A DNA stretch of 64,000 bases from Gracilimonas sp964505215 (GCA_964505215.1 CAZDGU010000002.1:124001-188000), one strand, 5' to 3'; counted from the stretch's first letter, positions 1 through 9,834 are shown. The notes: a model not told the origin generated them from the letters alone. Numbers and translations: made by a program.

Positions 1-1129
1 TGGCATCATAATAGAACTGTGTTTTCATGGTTATATCATCAATAACAATATTTCCTTTTTCATCTACGCTATCCGGATACACGCTGTACACGATCACAGA
101 ATCTACCTCAGTAATGGTTGGATGGTATGTGTCGTTGGGATCGGGGTTTGGAAAGGTACGCTGATAGCTTCTGTAAAAGGTGTTGATGTTCCAGGCGCTG
201 TCTTGCCACACAAATCCCCGGCCTTCTACATACTCAGAATGGTAATCAAAATACAGACTGTCTGTGCCTTCAAGCACTTTTTTTACATAATTCCAGTTTT
301 TGCTTACCTGATATAACGTGCGGTCATTATCATATTTAGTAAAACTATAATTCCAGTTAGCAATAGAGCTTAACGAGTCGCTATTAAAGTATTTTCTGGA
401 ATTCAGATTATAATCATCATTAAAAATATATCTTTCCTCAGAAGCGGGCACGTATTCCATAGTTTCCTGTTTGTATTTCTCAGTAAACCTTAACGTGTCG
501 TATCCGTTTTCGTTTCTGAAAGAAATTCCATGCTCATATTTATACCAGCCCAGGTCCGCTGAATATTGATCTCTATAGTATTCATAATCGGCGTTATTCG
601 CGGGTGTTTTTACTGTTCTGTAATTATTTCCATAATACGGTGTTGGTTCATAGCTTTGATAGTACAACCAAATAGTACTGTCTTCAGAACTTGTGGATGA
701 GCGTATGCTTGTTTGTTTCTTTTCCGGCCACCATTTGGTGCTGTCCGGTTGTTTTATATAAAAATTGTAATAGGTTCGAGAGTCTTCATAGGTTTCGCCT
801 TCCGTCCATCTGTAATTATAATTTGTCATTTTGTAGATACTGTCATTCGGGGCTTTATACTCTGTAAAGTTCCAGGTGGTATCGCTGTTTACCTGTATCT
901 TACCTTTTAATTTTCGGTTTACATCCTCAAATCTTTTTCTCAATTCACTGTCACCCCGTAGTACCTGTAAATCAGCAGCTTTTGCTTGCCGAGAAACCGC
1001 ATATATAAATGCTTGGTGAGATGCATCTTTATATTGAGAATCTATCCATTGCTGCAGCTCTATTGACTGCCCGAATATTGATGCTGTAGAAATCAACACC
1101 CCAACAAAAAGTAACGTTATCTTTTTCAT
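1..1129 (-). CDS. Secreted protein of unknown function, C-terminus cut by window edge
   Basis: An open frame starts at an ATG at 1129 and runs without a stop off the left edge, giving 376 visible codons. Residues 1-20 are a clear Sec signal peptide (MKKITLLFVGVLISTASIFG). The rest is unusually rich in Tyr, Trp, Asn and Asp, with repeated D-S-x-x-Y/W and Y-Y-x-x patterns suggesting a beta-rich exported or surface protein. No catalytic motif is visible and I do not recognise a family. It lies downstream of, and on the same strand as, a propeller-type two-component system, so it may be a target of that system; this is inference from position only. Composition is AT-richer than most of the window. 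The start and signal peptide are well supported; the function is unknown. Confidence 0.8.
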   Translation of the reverse strand, partial: MKKITLLFVGVLISTASIFGQSIELQQWIDSQYKDASHQAFIYAVSRQAKAADLQVLRGDSELRKRFEDVNRKLKGKIQVNSDTTWNFTEYKAPNDSIYKMTNYNYRWTEGETYEDSRTYYNFYIKQPDSTKWWPEKKQTSIRSSTSSEDSTIWLYYQSYEPTPYYGNNYRTVKTPANNADYEYYRDQYSADLGWYKYEHGISFRNENGYDTLRFTEKYKQETMEYVPASEERYIFNDDYNLNSRKYFNSDSLSSIANWNYSFTKYDNDRTLYQVSKNWNYVKKVLEGTDSLYFDYHSEYVEGRGFVWQDSAWNINTFYRSYQRTFPNPDPNDTYHPTITEVDSVIVYSVYPDSVDEKGNIVIDDITMKTQFYYDA

Positions 1130-1244
1130 CTTTACACGATTAATTGATGTTTGCAGAGCAATCCTATTACTCTTTTAGCAAATTCATGAATTAACAGAAG
1201 ATGATAAATCACCCAAACAGGGTATTATTCAGGCGTGGCTTTTT

Positions 1245-1910
1245 CTACCTGATATTTCGCTTTAGCGCCAGACGCACAGCCGCAGCCCTGGAATTAACCT
1301 GCATTTTTTTGTAGATATTTTTGATGTGTGTTTTTACCGTCCATGGGCTTAAAAATACGGCCTCGGCAATTTCTTTATTAGTTTTGCCGTCTATAACCTG
1401 CTCCAGAATGCGAATCTCGGCCGGGGTTAAGTTAAAAGGAACCAGCCCTGTTTTTGCATCATTTTCAGTGATTTTATCTATTGTAGAAACCAGTTTCATG
1501 AGCTTGCGGGCTATGGCCGGAGAGATGGGAGAGCCTCCGTTTTTAACTTCCTCAATAGCTTTTACAACTTCATCGATGGGTTCATCTTTCAGAATATACC
1601 CGGTGGCACCCACTTGAATAGATTCAAAAATTCGCTCATCATCCTCAAAAACCGTAAACATGATGACATCCGGTTCTTTATATTTTTGTTTGATTTGAAA
1701 AGCAGCTTCTATCCCCGATATTCCCGGCAGTTCAATATCCATCAAAATGACATCGGGCTCCGTTTGTGCTTTCTCCAGATATTCTAAACAGCGCTCTGCG
1801 TTTTCAACGGCAAAAACCCGTTCAATATGCTCATAAAACGACAGCAACTCCCACAATCGCTTTCTGAAAATACGGTGGTCTTCTACAATAGCTACACTGA
1901 TTTTTTCCAT
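1245..1910 (-). CDS. NarL/FixJ-family response regulator
   Basis: A 221-residue two-domain regulator. Residues 4-120 are a receiver domain with the acidic pair E10-D11, phospho-acceptor D58 in LMDIELPG, a Thr in MFT (switch position) and Lys in ILKDE. Residues about 155-215 are a LuxR-type helix-turn-helix (LTPAEIRILEQVIDGKTNKEI, then LSPWTVKTHIKNIYKKM). Length is typical of the NarL family. It lies 75 bp downstream of the propeller sensor kinase on the same strand, so the two almost certainly form one phosphorelay and probably one transcript. Target genes are not shown by the sequence; the secreted-protein gene next downstream is a candidate. Confidence 0.93.
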   Translation of the reverse strand: MEKISVAIVEDHRIFRKRLWELLSFYEHIERVFAVENAERCLEYLEKAQTEPDVILMDIELPGISGIEAAFQIKQKYKEPDVIMFTVFEDDERIFESIQVGATGYILKDEPIDEVVKAIEEVKNGGSPISPAIARKLMKLVSTIDKITENDAKTGLVPFNLTPAEIRILEQVIDGKTNKEIAEAVFLSPWTVKTHIKNIYKKMQVNSRAAAVRLALKRNIR

Positions 1911-1985
1911 ACCCTTCCCATATAATATTTGTTTTAGGCAAGCTGGTTAAATTCTTCAAGCATAACAATAGCCCAAAAGTGGTAT

Positions 1986-4900
1986 TTATACTGCAAAACT
2001 TACCGTGATTTCAGTGCCATTTTCTTTACACAATTCCAGCACTCCGCCTATTTCCAGAGCTCTTTTCCGCATATTTCCCAAACCATGGCCTCCATTATAA
2101 TTTGAGTTTTCTGCTTTAAAATTACCATCATCTTTAATATACACTTGCATGAGGTTATCTTTCAGGGTAAAGGTGAGCGTAAACGTAGATGCCTCTGCAT
2201 ATTTCAGCGTATTCTGGGCGGCCTCCTGTATAATGCGAAATAAATTCAGCGCCTGCACTGAGCTTAGAATTACCTCTTCATTAATGTTATTTATGTAACG
2301 TACATCCAGTTGCTTATTCAAAGCACTTTGGGCATTAAAATAATCTTTCAGATGGTCAATAAATCCTTCTATAGAAAGACTGTTTTGGTTCAGTGCCCAA
2401 ATGGTTTCTCGCAGCTGCGTGATAGTAACGTGGGCATCTCCCCGCAAAGAATTCATCAGCTCGGCCGCGCGTTCCTGCATGTTTTTCATACTGTATTTTT
2501 CAATCAGGCTTAAACCCGAAATTATGTTTGCAAGCTGCGCTCCCACGTGGTCGTGCAGATCTCTGGAAATGCGCTCCCGTTCACTTTTCAGCCTATTTTC
2601 TATTTCCATTTTATGCAGTTGTTTACGCAACCTGCGCTGCGCAATATATCGGATGCCTGCAATAAACCCGATAATGACTAACGTTCCATATAACACTCTG
2701 AACCACCGGGTTTGCCACCAGGGCGGGGTGATTTGCAGCGAAAGGGTTACTCCATCTTCATTCCAGACGCCATCGCTGTTTGCAGCCTTCACCTTAAAAC
2801 TATATAAACCGGGTTTTAGATTTGGGTAATCTGCAAAATTTCGGTTTCCGGTGTGTACCCAGTCTTCGTCAATTCCATCCATTTTGTAGGCGTATGAATT
2901 CTCCGACGGAGAATCAAAGTCGAGGGCGGCAAACTCAAAAGACAAGAAGTTTTGATCATACGGAAGTGTCAGTTTTTTTAGGTAAGCACCGGCCGTATCG
3001 GTAACAAAAGGCTCATTAAAAACACGAATGGAAGTAAGCTTTACGGATGGCTTTTTATTATTAAAGTGTAATTTTACGGGATCAATAATATTGAAGCCGC
3101 CAATACCGCCAAAAGCTAATTTTCCATCTTTCAGTTTTAGAAAAGCGCCTGTATTAAATTCTTTATTCTGTAAGCCGTCACGTTCCCCGAATGTTTGGAA
3201 TGAAAGCGTTTGGGTATTTAATCTCGCCAAGCCGTTATTGGTGCTAATCCAAAGGTGAATATTATCCGATTCCGGCAAAATACCATAGGTGCTGTTATTG
3301 GGCAGGCCCTGCTGCGTTCCTATGCGTTTAAACGTGTTATTGCTCGAGTTCCATCGGGTAATTCCACCGCCGTAAGTGGCAAACCAGTACGTATTGTCGT
3401 TTTGTTGATACATACTGCGGCCATCATTAAAAGAAATAGAATTTGTGTTTTCAGGATCATGCCTGAGCACACGAATTTGTTGTACCTGGCGATTATTGAT
3501 TGCAATTTCAGTGAAGCCGTTATTCATCGTGGCCAGCCAAATATTACCATTACGATCCTCATAAATGCGCCTGATTTTATTACCGCCTATTTTATGTTCA
3601 GAATCGGTATTTTGGCTAAAATGAATAACATTTGCCGGAGTTTTTGTGAATAAATCAGATGGATTTTTAATCAGCTGTAAGCCATCACCTTCATATCCAA
3701 CCCAAAGCCAGCCACGGCTGTCCATTAGTATGTGATGCAAAGAGTAAGAACGCAAAATGCTGTTTTCGGGCGTAAAATTGCGGATGGGTTTTCCCGGCTT
3801 TCCCTGCTCGTTGACAGGCACAAAAAAGAGTCCCTCCGCAACGGTACTTACCCATAACCCCTCCTTATCTCTTTCAAATGCCCATATTTCGGTTTTCGCA
3901 AAAAACTCACTTAAAAGCGGATAGCGTATCACTTCATCCCGCACGGCATCCATAAAATAGAGTCCGTCCCTTCCGCCAAACCATACGCCTTTGTTGGGTT
4001 CTTCTTCTAAAGCCAATATAAACGGCGGCCCCATATTGGGGTAATGTTCGGGTTTTATTAATTGAATAGCGGCTTGTTCTTCTATCCGTATAAAACCATT
4101 GCCCCAGCTGTAGGCCCAAAGCCCGTTTCTTGGGTCGCGATACAAAGCGGTAGCAACGAAAAGCTTGCCATCTACATACACATCTTTATACATCCGCTTT
4201 CCTGTTTTTTTGTGCTCAAGCATCAGTCCCCGGTTTGGTGTAGCGGCCATCAAATACGTGTCATTTTCAATAGCCCGGCAACAGTTTCGGGTATTTGACA
4301 TACCCGCGCGCATCGACTCTTGCACATAATCAGGCAGCCGGTTTATTTGAATGTTGAGAATGCCGTTATTTTTGACGTACACATTCAAATACTGATTATG
4401 AGTAACCGTTAATCGCGAAAAGTTTTGAGAATTTAAAGATGAAATCACCTTTATTTCCTGCGCATATAAGATGTTTTTAGAGACACCGGTTTTAAAAGCC
4501 TGCATCTCGCCTGCAGAGATGTAATACAATCCTGAAAAAGAAGCACAAAGCAGGCTTCCGTCATTAAATTGGATAAACGCATTGGGACTGAATAACTCTT
4601 TCTCACGATCACTTGAACGACTCCGTATTTCTGCCGCTCTGAATTCATTCCGCTCCGGAGTGAAAACACCAAAAGCTTTATCGCCTATACTGGCTAAAAA
4701 ATCGCCGTCTTTATCTTTTATTAACAAATATACCGGAGCAGCCGGAATGCTTAAGCTGTCAGTTTCATCATGCCGGAAGCGACTAAAAGTTTCTGTTTTT
4801 GGGTTGAATTTATTGATACCACCATCGCGGGTTCCAATCCACAGCATTCCCATTTCATCTTCTAAAATTCCGTGAATAAAATTGTCTGAAATGGAAGCGT

Positions 4901-5135
4901 CATCAGCTGGATTATGGCGGTAAATTTTTACTGATTTTCCGTCAAAACGGTTCAGCCCGTCAATGGTTCCAATCCATAAAAAGCCGTTGCTGTCCATGTG
5001 CAGGCCGGTTACCGTGTTATGCGATAAACCGATATTCCCCGAATGATAGTGCGTATAGGAAAAGTGGATAGGTTGGGCTGATGCCATCAACCCATTTAAA
5101 AACACCCATGCCAATAAAGTGGCTACTCGTTTCAA
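1986..5135 (-). CDS. Membrane sensor histidine kinase with periplasmic two-component-regulator propeller
   Basis: A 1049-residue kinase. A signal peptide (1-20, ending in MASAQ) is followed by a long beta-propeller region (about 30-690) with repeated G-x-x-W-x-G/S-T blade motifs (Reg_prop type), a Y_Y_Y immunoglobulin-like domain (about 745-806, ending ITPPWW), one membrane span (about 811-832) and a cytoplasmic kinase. The dimerisation domain is HisKA_3 type with phospho-acceptor His861 in SRDLHDHVGAQLA. The HATPase_c domain shows the N box (N975 in QEAAQNTLKYA), DDG, and a GHGLGNM G box. Unlike the hybrid systems of gut Bacteroides there is no fused receiver or AraC domain; the regulator is the separate downstream gene. 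Such propellers usually sense extracellular polymers or their breakdown products, but the ligand here is unknown. Confidence 0.94.
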   Translation of the reverse strand: MKRVATLLAWVFLNGLMASAQPIHFSYTHYHSGNIGLSHNTVTGLHMDSNGFLWIGTIDGLNRFDGKSVKIYRHNPADDASISDNFIHGILEDEMGMLWIGTRDGGINKFNPKTETFSRFRHDETDSLSIPAAPVYLLIKDKDGDFLASIGDKAFGVFTPERNEFRAAEIRSRSSDREKELFSPNAFIQFNDGSLLCASFSGLYYISAGEMQAFKTGVSKNILYAQEIKVISSLNSQNFSRLTVTHNQYLNVYVKNNGILNIQINRLPDYVQESMRAGMSNTRNCCRAIENDTYLMAATPNRGLMLEHKKTGKRMYKDVYVDGKLFVATALYRDPRNGLWAYSWGNGFIRIEEQAAIQLIKPEHYPNMGPPFILALEEEPNKGVWFGGRDGLYFMDAVRDEVIRYPLLSEFFAKTEIWAFERDKEGLWVSTVAEGLFFVPVNEQGKPGKPIRNFTPENSILRSYSLHHILMDSRGWLWVGYEGDGLQLIKNPSDLFTKTPANVIHFSQNTDSEHKIGGNKIRRIYEDRNGNIWLATMNNGFTEIAINNRQVQQIRVLRHDPENTNSISFNDGRSMYQQNDNTYWFATYGGGITRWNSSNNTFKRIGTQQGLPNNSTYGILPESDNIHLWISTNNGLARLNTQTLSFQTFGERDGLQNKEFNTGAFLKLKDGKLAFGGIGGFNIIDPVKLHFNNKKPSVKLTSIRVFNEPFVTDTAGAYLKKLTLPYDQNFLSFEFAALDFDSPSENSYAYKMDGIDEDWVHTGNRNFADYPNLKPGLYSFKVKAANSDGVWNEDGVTLSLQITPPWWQTRWFRVLYGTLVIIGFIAGIRYIAQRRLRKQLHKMEIENRLKSERERISRDLHDHVGAQLANIISGLSLIEKYSMKNMQERAAELMNSLRGDAHVTITQLRETIWALNQNSLSIEGFIDHLKDYFNAQSALNKQLDVRYINNINEEVILSSVQALNLFRIIQEAAQNTLKYAEASTFTLTFTLKDNLMQVYIKDDGNFKAENSNYNGGHGLGNMRKRALEIGGVLELCKENGTEITVSFAV

Positions 5136-5309
5136 AAGCGATCCTTATGTACCAAAGCTTATTTTATTTGCCGGATAATATGTGAATTATTTTTGATTGT
5201 TGAAGCTCACTAAAGAAAATCTAACCTCAATACATAAACCGCTCTATAAAGTGGGTAAAAGCAAAGCCACTATTCAGAGGTTGTGAAAAACCTGTCAGCT
5301 CTGCAATAA

Positions 5310-5828
5310 TTAAGGATTGCCTTGAGGAACGTTCTTTTTGGGAATCAAAGGCTCGCTTCCTTCTAATTCATCCAAATCTTCCGGCTGTAATTCTTTTAGA
5401 TAATGGGCGGCCTTGGTTGAGTCGTACCGAATTTGGTACCGCATATTTTTGGGATAGATATGCAAAAGCCCCGTTAGTTTTTGATCGCGGAAGAGCAGCG
5501 TAGCTAAGCCGGTGTCCTTATTTTCAATATTGGCAGTAATGGCGGTTATATCGCCAACAGATTGCTCTACACGGCGTATTTGAAGCTGAAGCACAAGGGC
5601 CGAATCTTCGGTTGCAAGCATAAAGCTGTCTCCTTTTTTCAGTGCTGCAACGGCTTCGGTATCTACCTGAAAATACATTCTTGGACCGGAACTGTGGCTT
5701 TCACTTTGAGGAGTTTCTGGACTTTCTGATTCCGCATTACTCTTCTTTTCCGAGCTTCCACAAGCCGTCACAAAAAATAAACAGAAAAAACAGACTGCGG
5801 CTACAATATGAGTTCTTGGTGTTTTCAT
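5310..5828 (-). CDS. Small lipoprotein paired with a secreted metallopeptidase
   Basis: A 172-residue protein with a lipoprotein signal: hydrophobic segment 8-22 and lipobox V-T-A-C with Cys23. A Ser/Glu-rich linker (24-50) is followed by a single small domain with alternating hydrophobic strands. There is no catalytic motif and I do not recognise a family. Its ATG lies 1 bp after the stop codon of the upstream metallopeptidase gene, so the two are very probably translationally coupled. A role as membrane-anchored partner, inhibitor or folding factor of the peptidase is inference from this linkage only. Confidence 0.82.
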   Translation of the reverse strand: MKTPRTHIVAAVCFFCLFFVTACGSSEKKSNAESESPETPQSESHSSGPRMYFQVDTEAVAALKKGDSFMLATEDSALVLQLQIRRVEQSVGDITAITANIENKDTGLATLLFRDQKLTGLLHIYPKNMRYQIRYDSTKAAHYLKELQPEDLDELEGSEPLIPKKNVPQGNP

Positions 5829-5829
5829 C

Positions 5830-8514
5830 TTATTTAATCAAAACCATTTTACGTGTTAATGTTTGCGCGCCTGCCTGCAGCCGATACACGTAAATTCCAC
5901 TGGCCAGGTTTTGAGCATCAAAAACAGCCTGATGTTCGCCGGAGGCCTGCTTTGCATTCACCAGCGTGGCCACTTTCTGCCCCTGAGCATTGAACACCTC
6001 AAGGCGAACCTGCTCCGGATTACTCAGCGTATAATTAATGGTAGTAGCCGGATTAAATGGATTCGGATAGTTTTGTGCTAACGAAATATGCACCGGTGTT
6101 TCTTCTGTTTCGTTTGAAACAACATCATTTACCGTAAGCGTGACCGGCACGGTTATCGCTTCTTTATCGGGGTCGTTGGTAAAGATGTTTAACTGCGTTT
6201 CGTAGGTGCCGGCGGCTACTCCTTCCGTATTAAAATCGAGCGTTAGCTGCTCTGTTTGGCTCTCAAAAGCAACGCCGCTGAGTTTAGGAGCGTCCAGCCA
6301 CGAGTAGATTCTTGAAGTTTGTTTAACTTCTATATCATCAACATCTATATAAGAACCAAGAACTTCATTTCGGTGCACAACCTGGATTACACCGGGTGTA
6401 TTGCCTGCTAAATAATTATTTTGCGCAAGCAGCGACCCTTTGTAATAATAATCTATGGTATGATTATCGGTATTATAGATAATTTTCAGCTCGCCATATA
6501 CATTAGGTAAAATGGTAGCTGAGGTTGAGTAGAATGATAAATTACCTGTTTCTGTTAAATCAGCCGCATAAATCGTTTGGTCAGAAATAATCACCCCGCT
6601 GGAAAAGTCGCTTGTAAACCCATCGTAAATATGGAAGTCGAAAGTTTCACTAATATCTGAAATCGAGAATTTCAGTGAAACCTCATAATTACCAAAAGGC
6701 TGATATCCAAAAAATGGAGAAGCTACAAATTGTGTACTTCCTCCGTCATATTTAAGCCTCAGGTGCTGATTTTGCGAAGCCGGATTTTGATCGGAAATAA
6801 TAAATTCAGAATCCGTCAGTGCTCTCCAGCCCGTGCGGCCACTGTAATTACCCGTAAAAAAGATGTCATCTGTTTCGAAAGAGGTTGTATAAAGTACTTC
6901 TGTTGTTTGCTGTAAATCTTTACGAAAAGCAGTCTGTGGCGAATAGTTGGCCGGTGCCCGAACGGAGTTTTTCAATTCGACGGGCTTTATTTGTTGTGCA
7001 GAAGAGGTTGACCTTTTTCTTTTGCCAACCGACAAAGGCACAAAATCGAAATCAGCATTCCAAACCAAAGGACTGGAGCCTGTATTCGTAATGTCAACAT
7101 TTACGGATAATTGCTCTTCCCGGTTCATATTCACATCTATTGATGTGGCTGATATTGCAGCAACTGGAGCATCTACCACAGAAGGTCGATAACCTGCAAT
7201 GGAGCGCTTAATTTCGCGCATACTTCGGGCATTATCTTCGGGAGTTTGAACATTTCGGGTTCCGGCTTTTTTGCCTAAATATGTTAAATCCGGGCTGGAA
7301 AAAAGAGGCGCCTGGGTTAAACCGTCAGGATATGCCATTACGGTGTGAAAGTTGTTGGCTGCATCCTGATAGCCCGCGGAATAATGATGAAGACCGCCGG
7401 CATCATCAGCCGGATTGCTCTGCTGTGTTCGAGCGTGAGCATTCCCCATATTATGGCCAATTTCATGAATCAGCGTATATCCGCCGGCCACCTGCTGCAC
7501 TCGATTCAGGTTAAAACCAAAGCCGGGGTTTCCTCCCGTATCACCTAATCGCCAGCCTAATCCTCCGGTATCGCTGATTTTAACCAATAACGAAACAATA
7601 TCGGCTCCATATTGATTGCGTAGCGTGTGCACATCTTCCATATATCCGTTATAGCTTGGATCGTCAAATACCGGGTTTGCCGGGTTTTGGGTAAATCTTC
7701 TCAACCTCACGCCCGATTCTACACCGTCCGTTTCTTCATTATAATCGGTTTTATAGGTGTGAACCAACCGCAAATTGATGTTCGTATTACTGTTATCCAG
7801 AGCAGCTTGAGAGTTAGCCATAGCTTGTGCAATCACACCTTGGATATTACCCCATGAAGAAGTGGATGCCCACGTTTCGGCCGCGTTGGTGTAAACCAGC
7901 ATCAGATCTATGGTAATACTGTCATCCACGGCCGCATAAGCGGGTGCCTTGGCTTTTTTCAATTGTGATTGTGAGGCTGACTTCCGCTTTCCGGCAACAG
8001 CCTGACTTCCAAACTGCCGCGGCGGTGTAACAGGAACGCCCTCTCCTTCATGAATACCGCAAGCCAGCGCTTTTTCATCCACAGGTTTTTGTGTACTGAT
8101 ATAATTTTGTTCGTTTTCTGTACTGAAATTGAGATACTCTGCCTGACTGTGAGACTTGTGGTAAAGTCCGTTTAACCTTCCTTCCGCATAAGTAAAAACA
8201 AAGGTATTTTCTCTTTCGCCCAAAACTCTGGCAATAACAGAAGTATAGCCCGGCAGATATTCTTTTTTCTTAGTGACCACAAATGTTTTTGTCTGATCCC
8301 CAAAGTCGAATTCAAAATGCGCCCCTTTATTAAATTCCGGGTGCTCAATGGCTTCCTCATTCAGTGAGTAGTACACACGATCGGCCTCGCCCGCCATCTT
8401 TTTTTGCACTGTTGAAGGCACCGTTTCATTAAGTTTAAAAAGCTGCTGAGCCTGCGCAAAAGTAGCCGTACACAGCATAAAAAGAGCTATTAGAAATATT
8501 CTGAATGTTGTCAT
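5830..8514 (-). CDS. Secreted reprolysin-like zinc metallopeptidase with C-terminal sorting domain
   Basis: An 894-residue exported peptidase. It has a signal peptide (1-22), a propeptide-like region (about 25-190), and a metzincin catalytic domain (about 200-445) with the zinc motif HEIGHNMGNAH: ligands H350, H354 and H360, catalytic E351. After this come a beta-sandwich region, a domain resembling a concanavalin-like fold, a DUF1573-like segment (TVPVTLTVND) and a last ~80-residue sorting domain starting at QNYPNPFNPATTI and ending KMVLIK, as in type IX secretion cargo. The zinc motif spacing matches M12-type enzymes. A lone Cys152 in ALACGIH before the catalytic domain could act as a cysteine switch (inference). 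Its stop is 1 bp from the start of the downstream lipoprotein gene. Confidence 0.93.
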   Translation of the reverse strand: MTTFRIFLIALFMLCTATFAQAQQLFKLNETVPSTVQKKMAGEADRVYYSLNEEAIEHPEFNKGAHFEFDFGDQTKTFVVTKKKEYLPGYTSVIARVLGERENTFVFTYAEGRLNGLYHKSHSQAEYLNFSTENEQNYISTQKPVDEKALACGIHEGEGVPVTPPRQFGSQAVAGKRKSASQSQLKKAKAPAYAAVDDSITIDLMLVYTNAAETWASTSSWGNIQGVIAQAMANSQAALDNSNTNINLRLVHTYKTDYNEETDGVESGVRLRRFTQNPANPVFDDPSYNGYMEDVHTLRNQYGADIVSLLVKISDTGGLGWRLGDTGGNPGFGFNLNRVQQVAGGYTLIHEIGHNMGNAHARTQQSNPADDAGGLHHYSAGYQDAANNFHTVMAYPDGLTQAPLFSSPDLTYLGKKAGTRNVQTPEDNARSMREIKRSIAGYRPSVVDAPVAAISATSIDVNMNREEQLSVNVDITNTGSSPLVWNADFDFVPLSVGKRKRSTSSAQQIKPVELKNSVRAPANYSPQTAFRKDLQQTTEVLYTTSFETDDIFFTGNYSGRTGWRALTDSEFIISDQNPASQNQHLRLKYDGGSTQFVASPFFGYQPFGNYEVSLKFSISDISETFDFHIYDGFTSDFSSGVIISDQTIYAADLTETGNLSFYSTSATILPNVYGELKIIYNTDNHTIDYYYKGSLLAQNNYLAGNTPGVIQVVHRNEVLGSYIDVDDIEVKQTSRIYSWLDAPKLSGVAFESQTEQLTLDFNTEGVAAGTYETQLNIFTNDPDKEAITVPVTLTVNDVVSNETEETPVHISLAQNYPNPFNPATTINYTLSNPEQVRLEVFNAQGQKVATLVNAKQASGEHQAVFDAQNLASGIYVYRLQAGAQTLTRKMVLIK

Positions 8515-8576
8515 TCTCTCATTTTTTAGATTAGATTCGGCTCAATATCATAAATTTCAGTGCAAAAAAATATTTT

Positions 8577-9710
8577 TTATGCAAAGCGGTCGGCCAGGCG
8601 ATTAATTAAATATCCGCTTTCCTCCAGCGCCTGAGTTGCAAACTTCCCAAAGAAATCTGTAACACCTTCAAACTCTTTGATAAATCCTGCACGGTCGTTT
8701 TGCTCAACCAGTTCGGCTAATTTTTTATGGTGATTGAAGAACTTCAGCAGCAGCTCTCGCCGTTCGGTATTCGCAAAAACAATGTCTGCGTACAGTTCAG
8801 CATCCTGAGCAAAAATACGCCCGGTCATCATCAGCTCTGCACGATAAATGGGGGAAGAATAATCGAGCATATCAGACGGTTTCAGATCGTAGTGCTCCAT
8901 AAAAGAGCCGTGCAGTAAGGCCACAAAATGGCGCAATCCCTGCACCAGATGCATAACGTGATCATGTTTTTGAGGCTCGGCTTCAATCACGCGCATTCCC
9001 CAAAGGCGGCATTGCTCGATAAACCATGAAGCCGTTTCGCCATCGCGGCCATCACAAAAAACCATAAGCTGCTTGGAGAGATTTTGCACATCCGGGCCAT
9101 GCATGGGATGCAGGCCAATCACCGGACCCTCATGCGCACTCAGCATACTTTCGATAGGGTTAGTTTTATTACTGGTGAAATCGGCCAGAATAGTTTCTTT
9201 CTTGAGCCGACCGCCTAAGCGCTCAATAACGCTTTCCGTAACGTGAATAGGCACTGTTACGATAACGAGATCTAAGTTCGGTGCCATTTCTTCCAGCTCG
9301 TGCCAGTTTCCTTTATCAATGGAATAGGTGACGTGCCCGGTTTGCTGAGCCATGCGTTTGTAGAGCTTTCCCATTCCACCTTCACCCCCAATAAAAAGAA
9401 TATGCTTGGGCTCGGAAGTTGCGATAGGGAATTTTGCCTGAGATTGCGTAGCGCGTGAAGCCGTCATAATCATGCGCAAGAAGTCTTCGGCCCAGTTGGG
9501 GTCAATGCCTTTAGTTTTGGCAAGCTCTTTAAATGCATCCGACTTTTCCTCTTCGCGGGAAGGCACAAAAACCGGAAGCTGATTTTCTACTTTTCGCTTA
9601 ATTACATCCCGAACAATATCACTGCGTTCGGCAAGTAAGTCTAAAATATGTTCGTCAATTTCGTCAAGACGTTTACGGGGAGATTCTAACTCTTTATGTC
9701 GGTGAGACAT
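8577..9710 (-). CDS. tyrA: Bifunctional chorismate mutase / prephenate dehydrogenase (T-protein)
   Basis: A 377-residue protein with the enterobacterial T-protein architecture. Residues about 8-95 form an AroQ-type chorismate mutase (RKRLDEIDEHILDLLAERSD, conserved Arg and Lys positions). Residues about 105-377 form the prephenate dehydrogenase with dinucleotide motif GGEGGMGKLY, then VPIHVTESVIERL, GLHPMHGPD and SSPIYRAELMMTGRIFAQD. It converts chorismate to prephenate and then to 4-hydroxyphenylpyruvate for tyrosine synthesis in the cytoplasm. Order and motifs follow the gammaproteobacterial protein closely and length is almost the same (about 373 in E. coli). Such fusions are unusual for Bacteroidota-type genomes, so transfer is possible. 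The gene stands alone, divergent from uvrB. Confidence 0.96.
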   Translation of the reverse strand: MSHRHKELESPRKRLDEIDEHILDLLAERSDIVRDVIKRKVENQLPVFVPSREEEKSDAFKELAKTKGIDPNWAEDFLRMIMTASRATQSQAKFPIATSEPKHILFIGGEGGMGKLYKRMAQQTGHVTYSIDKGNWHELEEMAPNLDLVIVTVPIHVTESVIERLGGRLKKETILADFTSNKTNPIESMLSAHEGPVIGLHPMHGPDVQNLSKQLMVFCDGRDGETASWFIEQCRLWGMRVIEAEPQKHDHVMHLVQGLRHFVALLHGSFMEHYDLKPSDMLDYSSPIYRAELMMTGRIFAQDAELYADIVFANTERRELLLKFFNHHKKLAELVEQNDRAGFIKEFEGVTDFFGKFATQALEESGYLINRLADRFA

Positions 9711-9823
9711 GCGTTACTTTTCTGTTTGTTAATTGTGTAAAGGTTTTGTTTGGTATGGCTTTGCCCTATAAATATGGCACGTATTATTCCATTTTAACGT
9801 TTCCTAAGTTACGTTACACTTTG

Positions 9824-9834
9824 TACCTTTAAAA
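9824..9834 (+). promoter_or_regulatory. Candidate promoter box TACCTTTAAAA, uvrB
   Basis: TACCTTTA fits the Bacteroidota -7 box TAnnTTTG except for the last base and recurs upstream of several genes here. It ends 7 bp before the uvrB ATG, so transcription would begin within about 5 nt of the start codon. No matching TTG -33 element was found. Confidence 0.45.
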
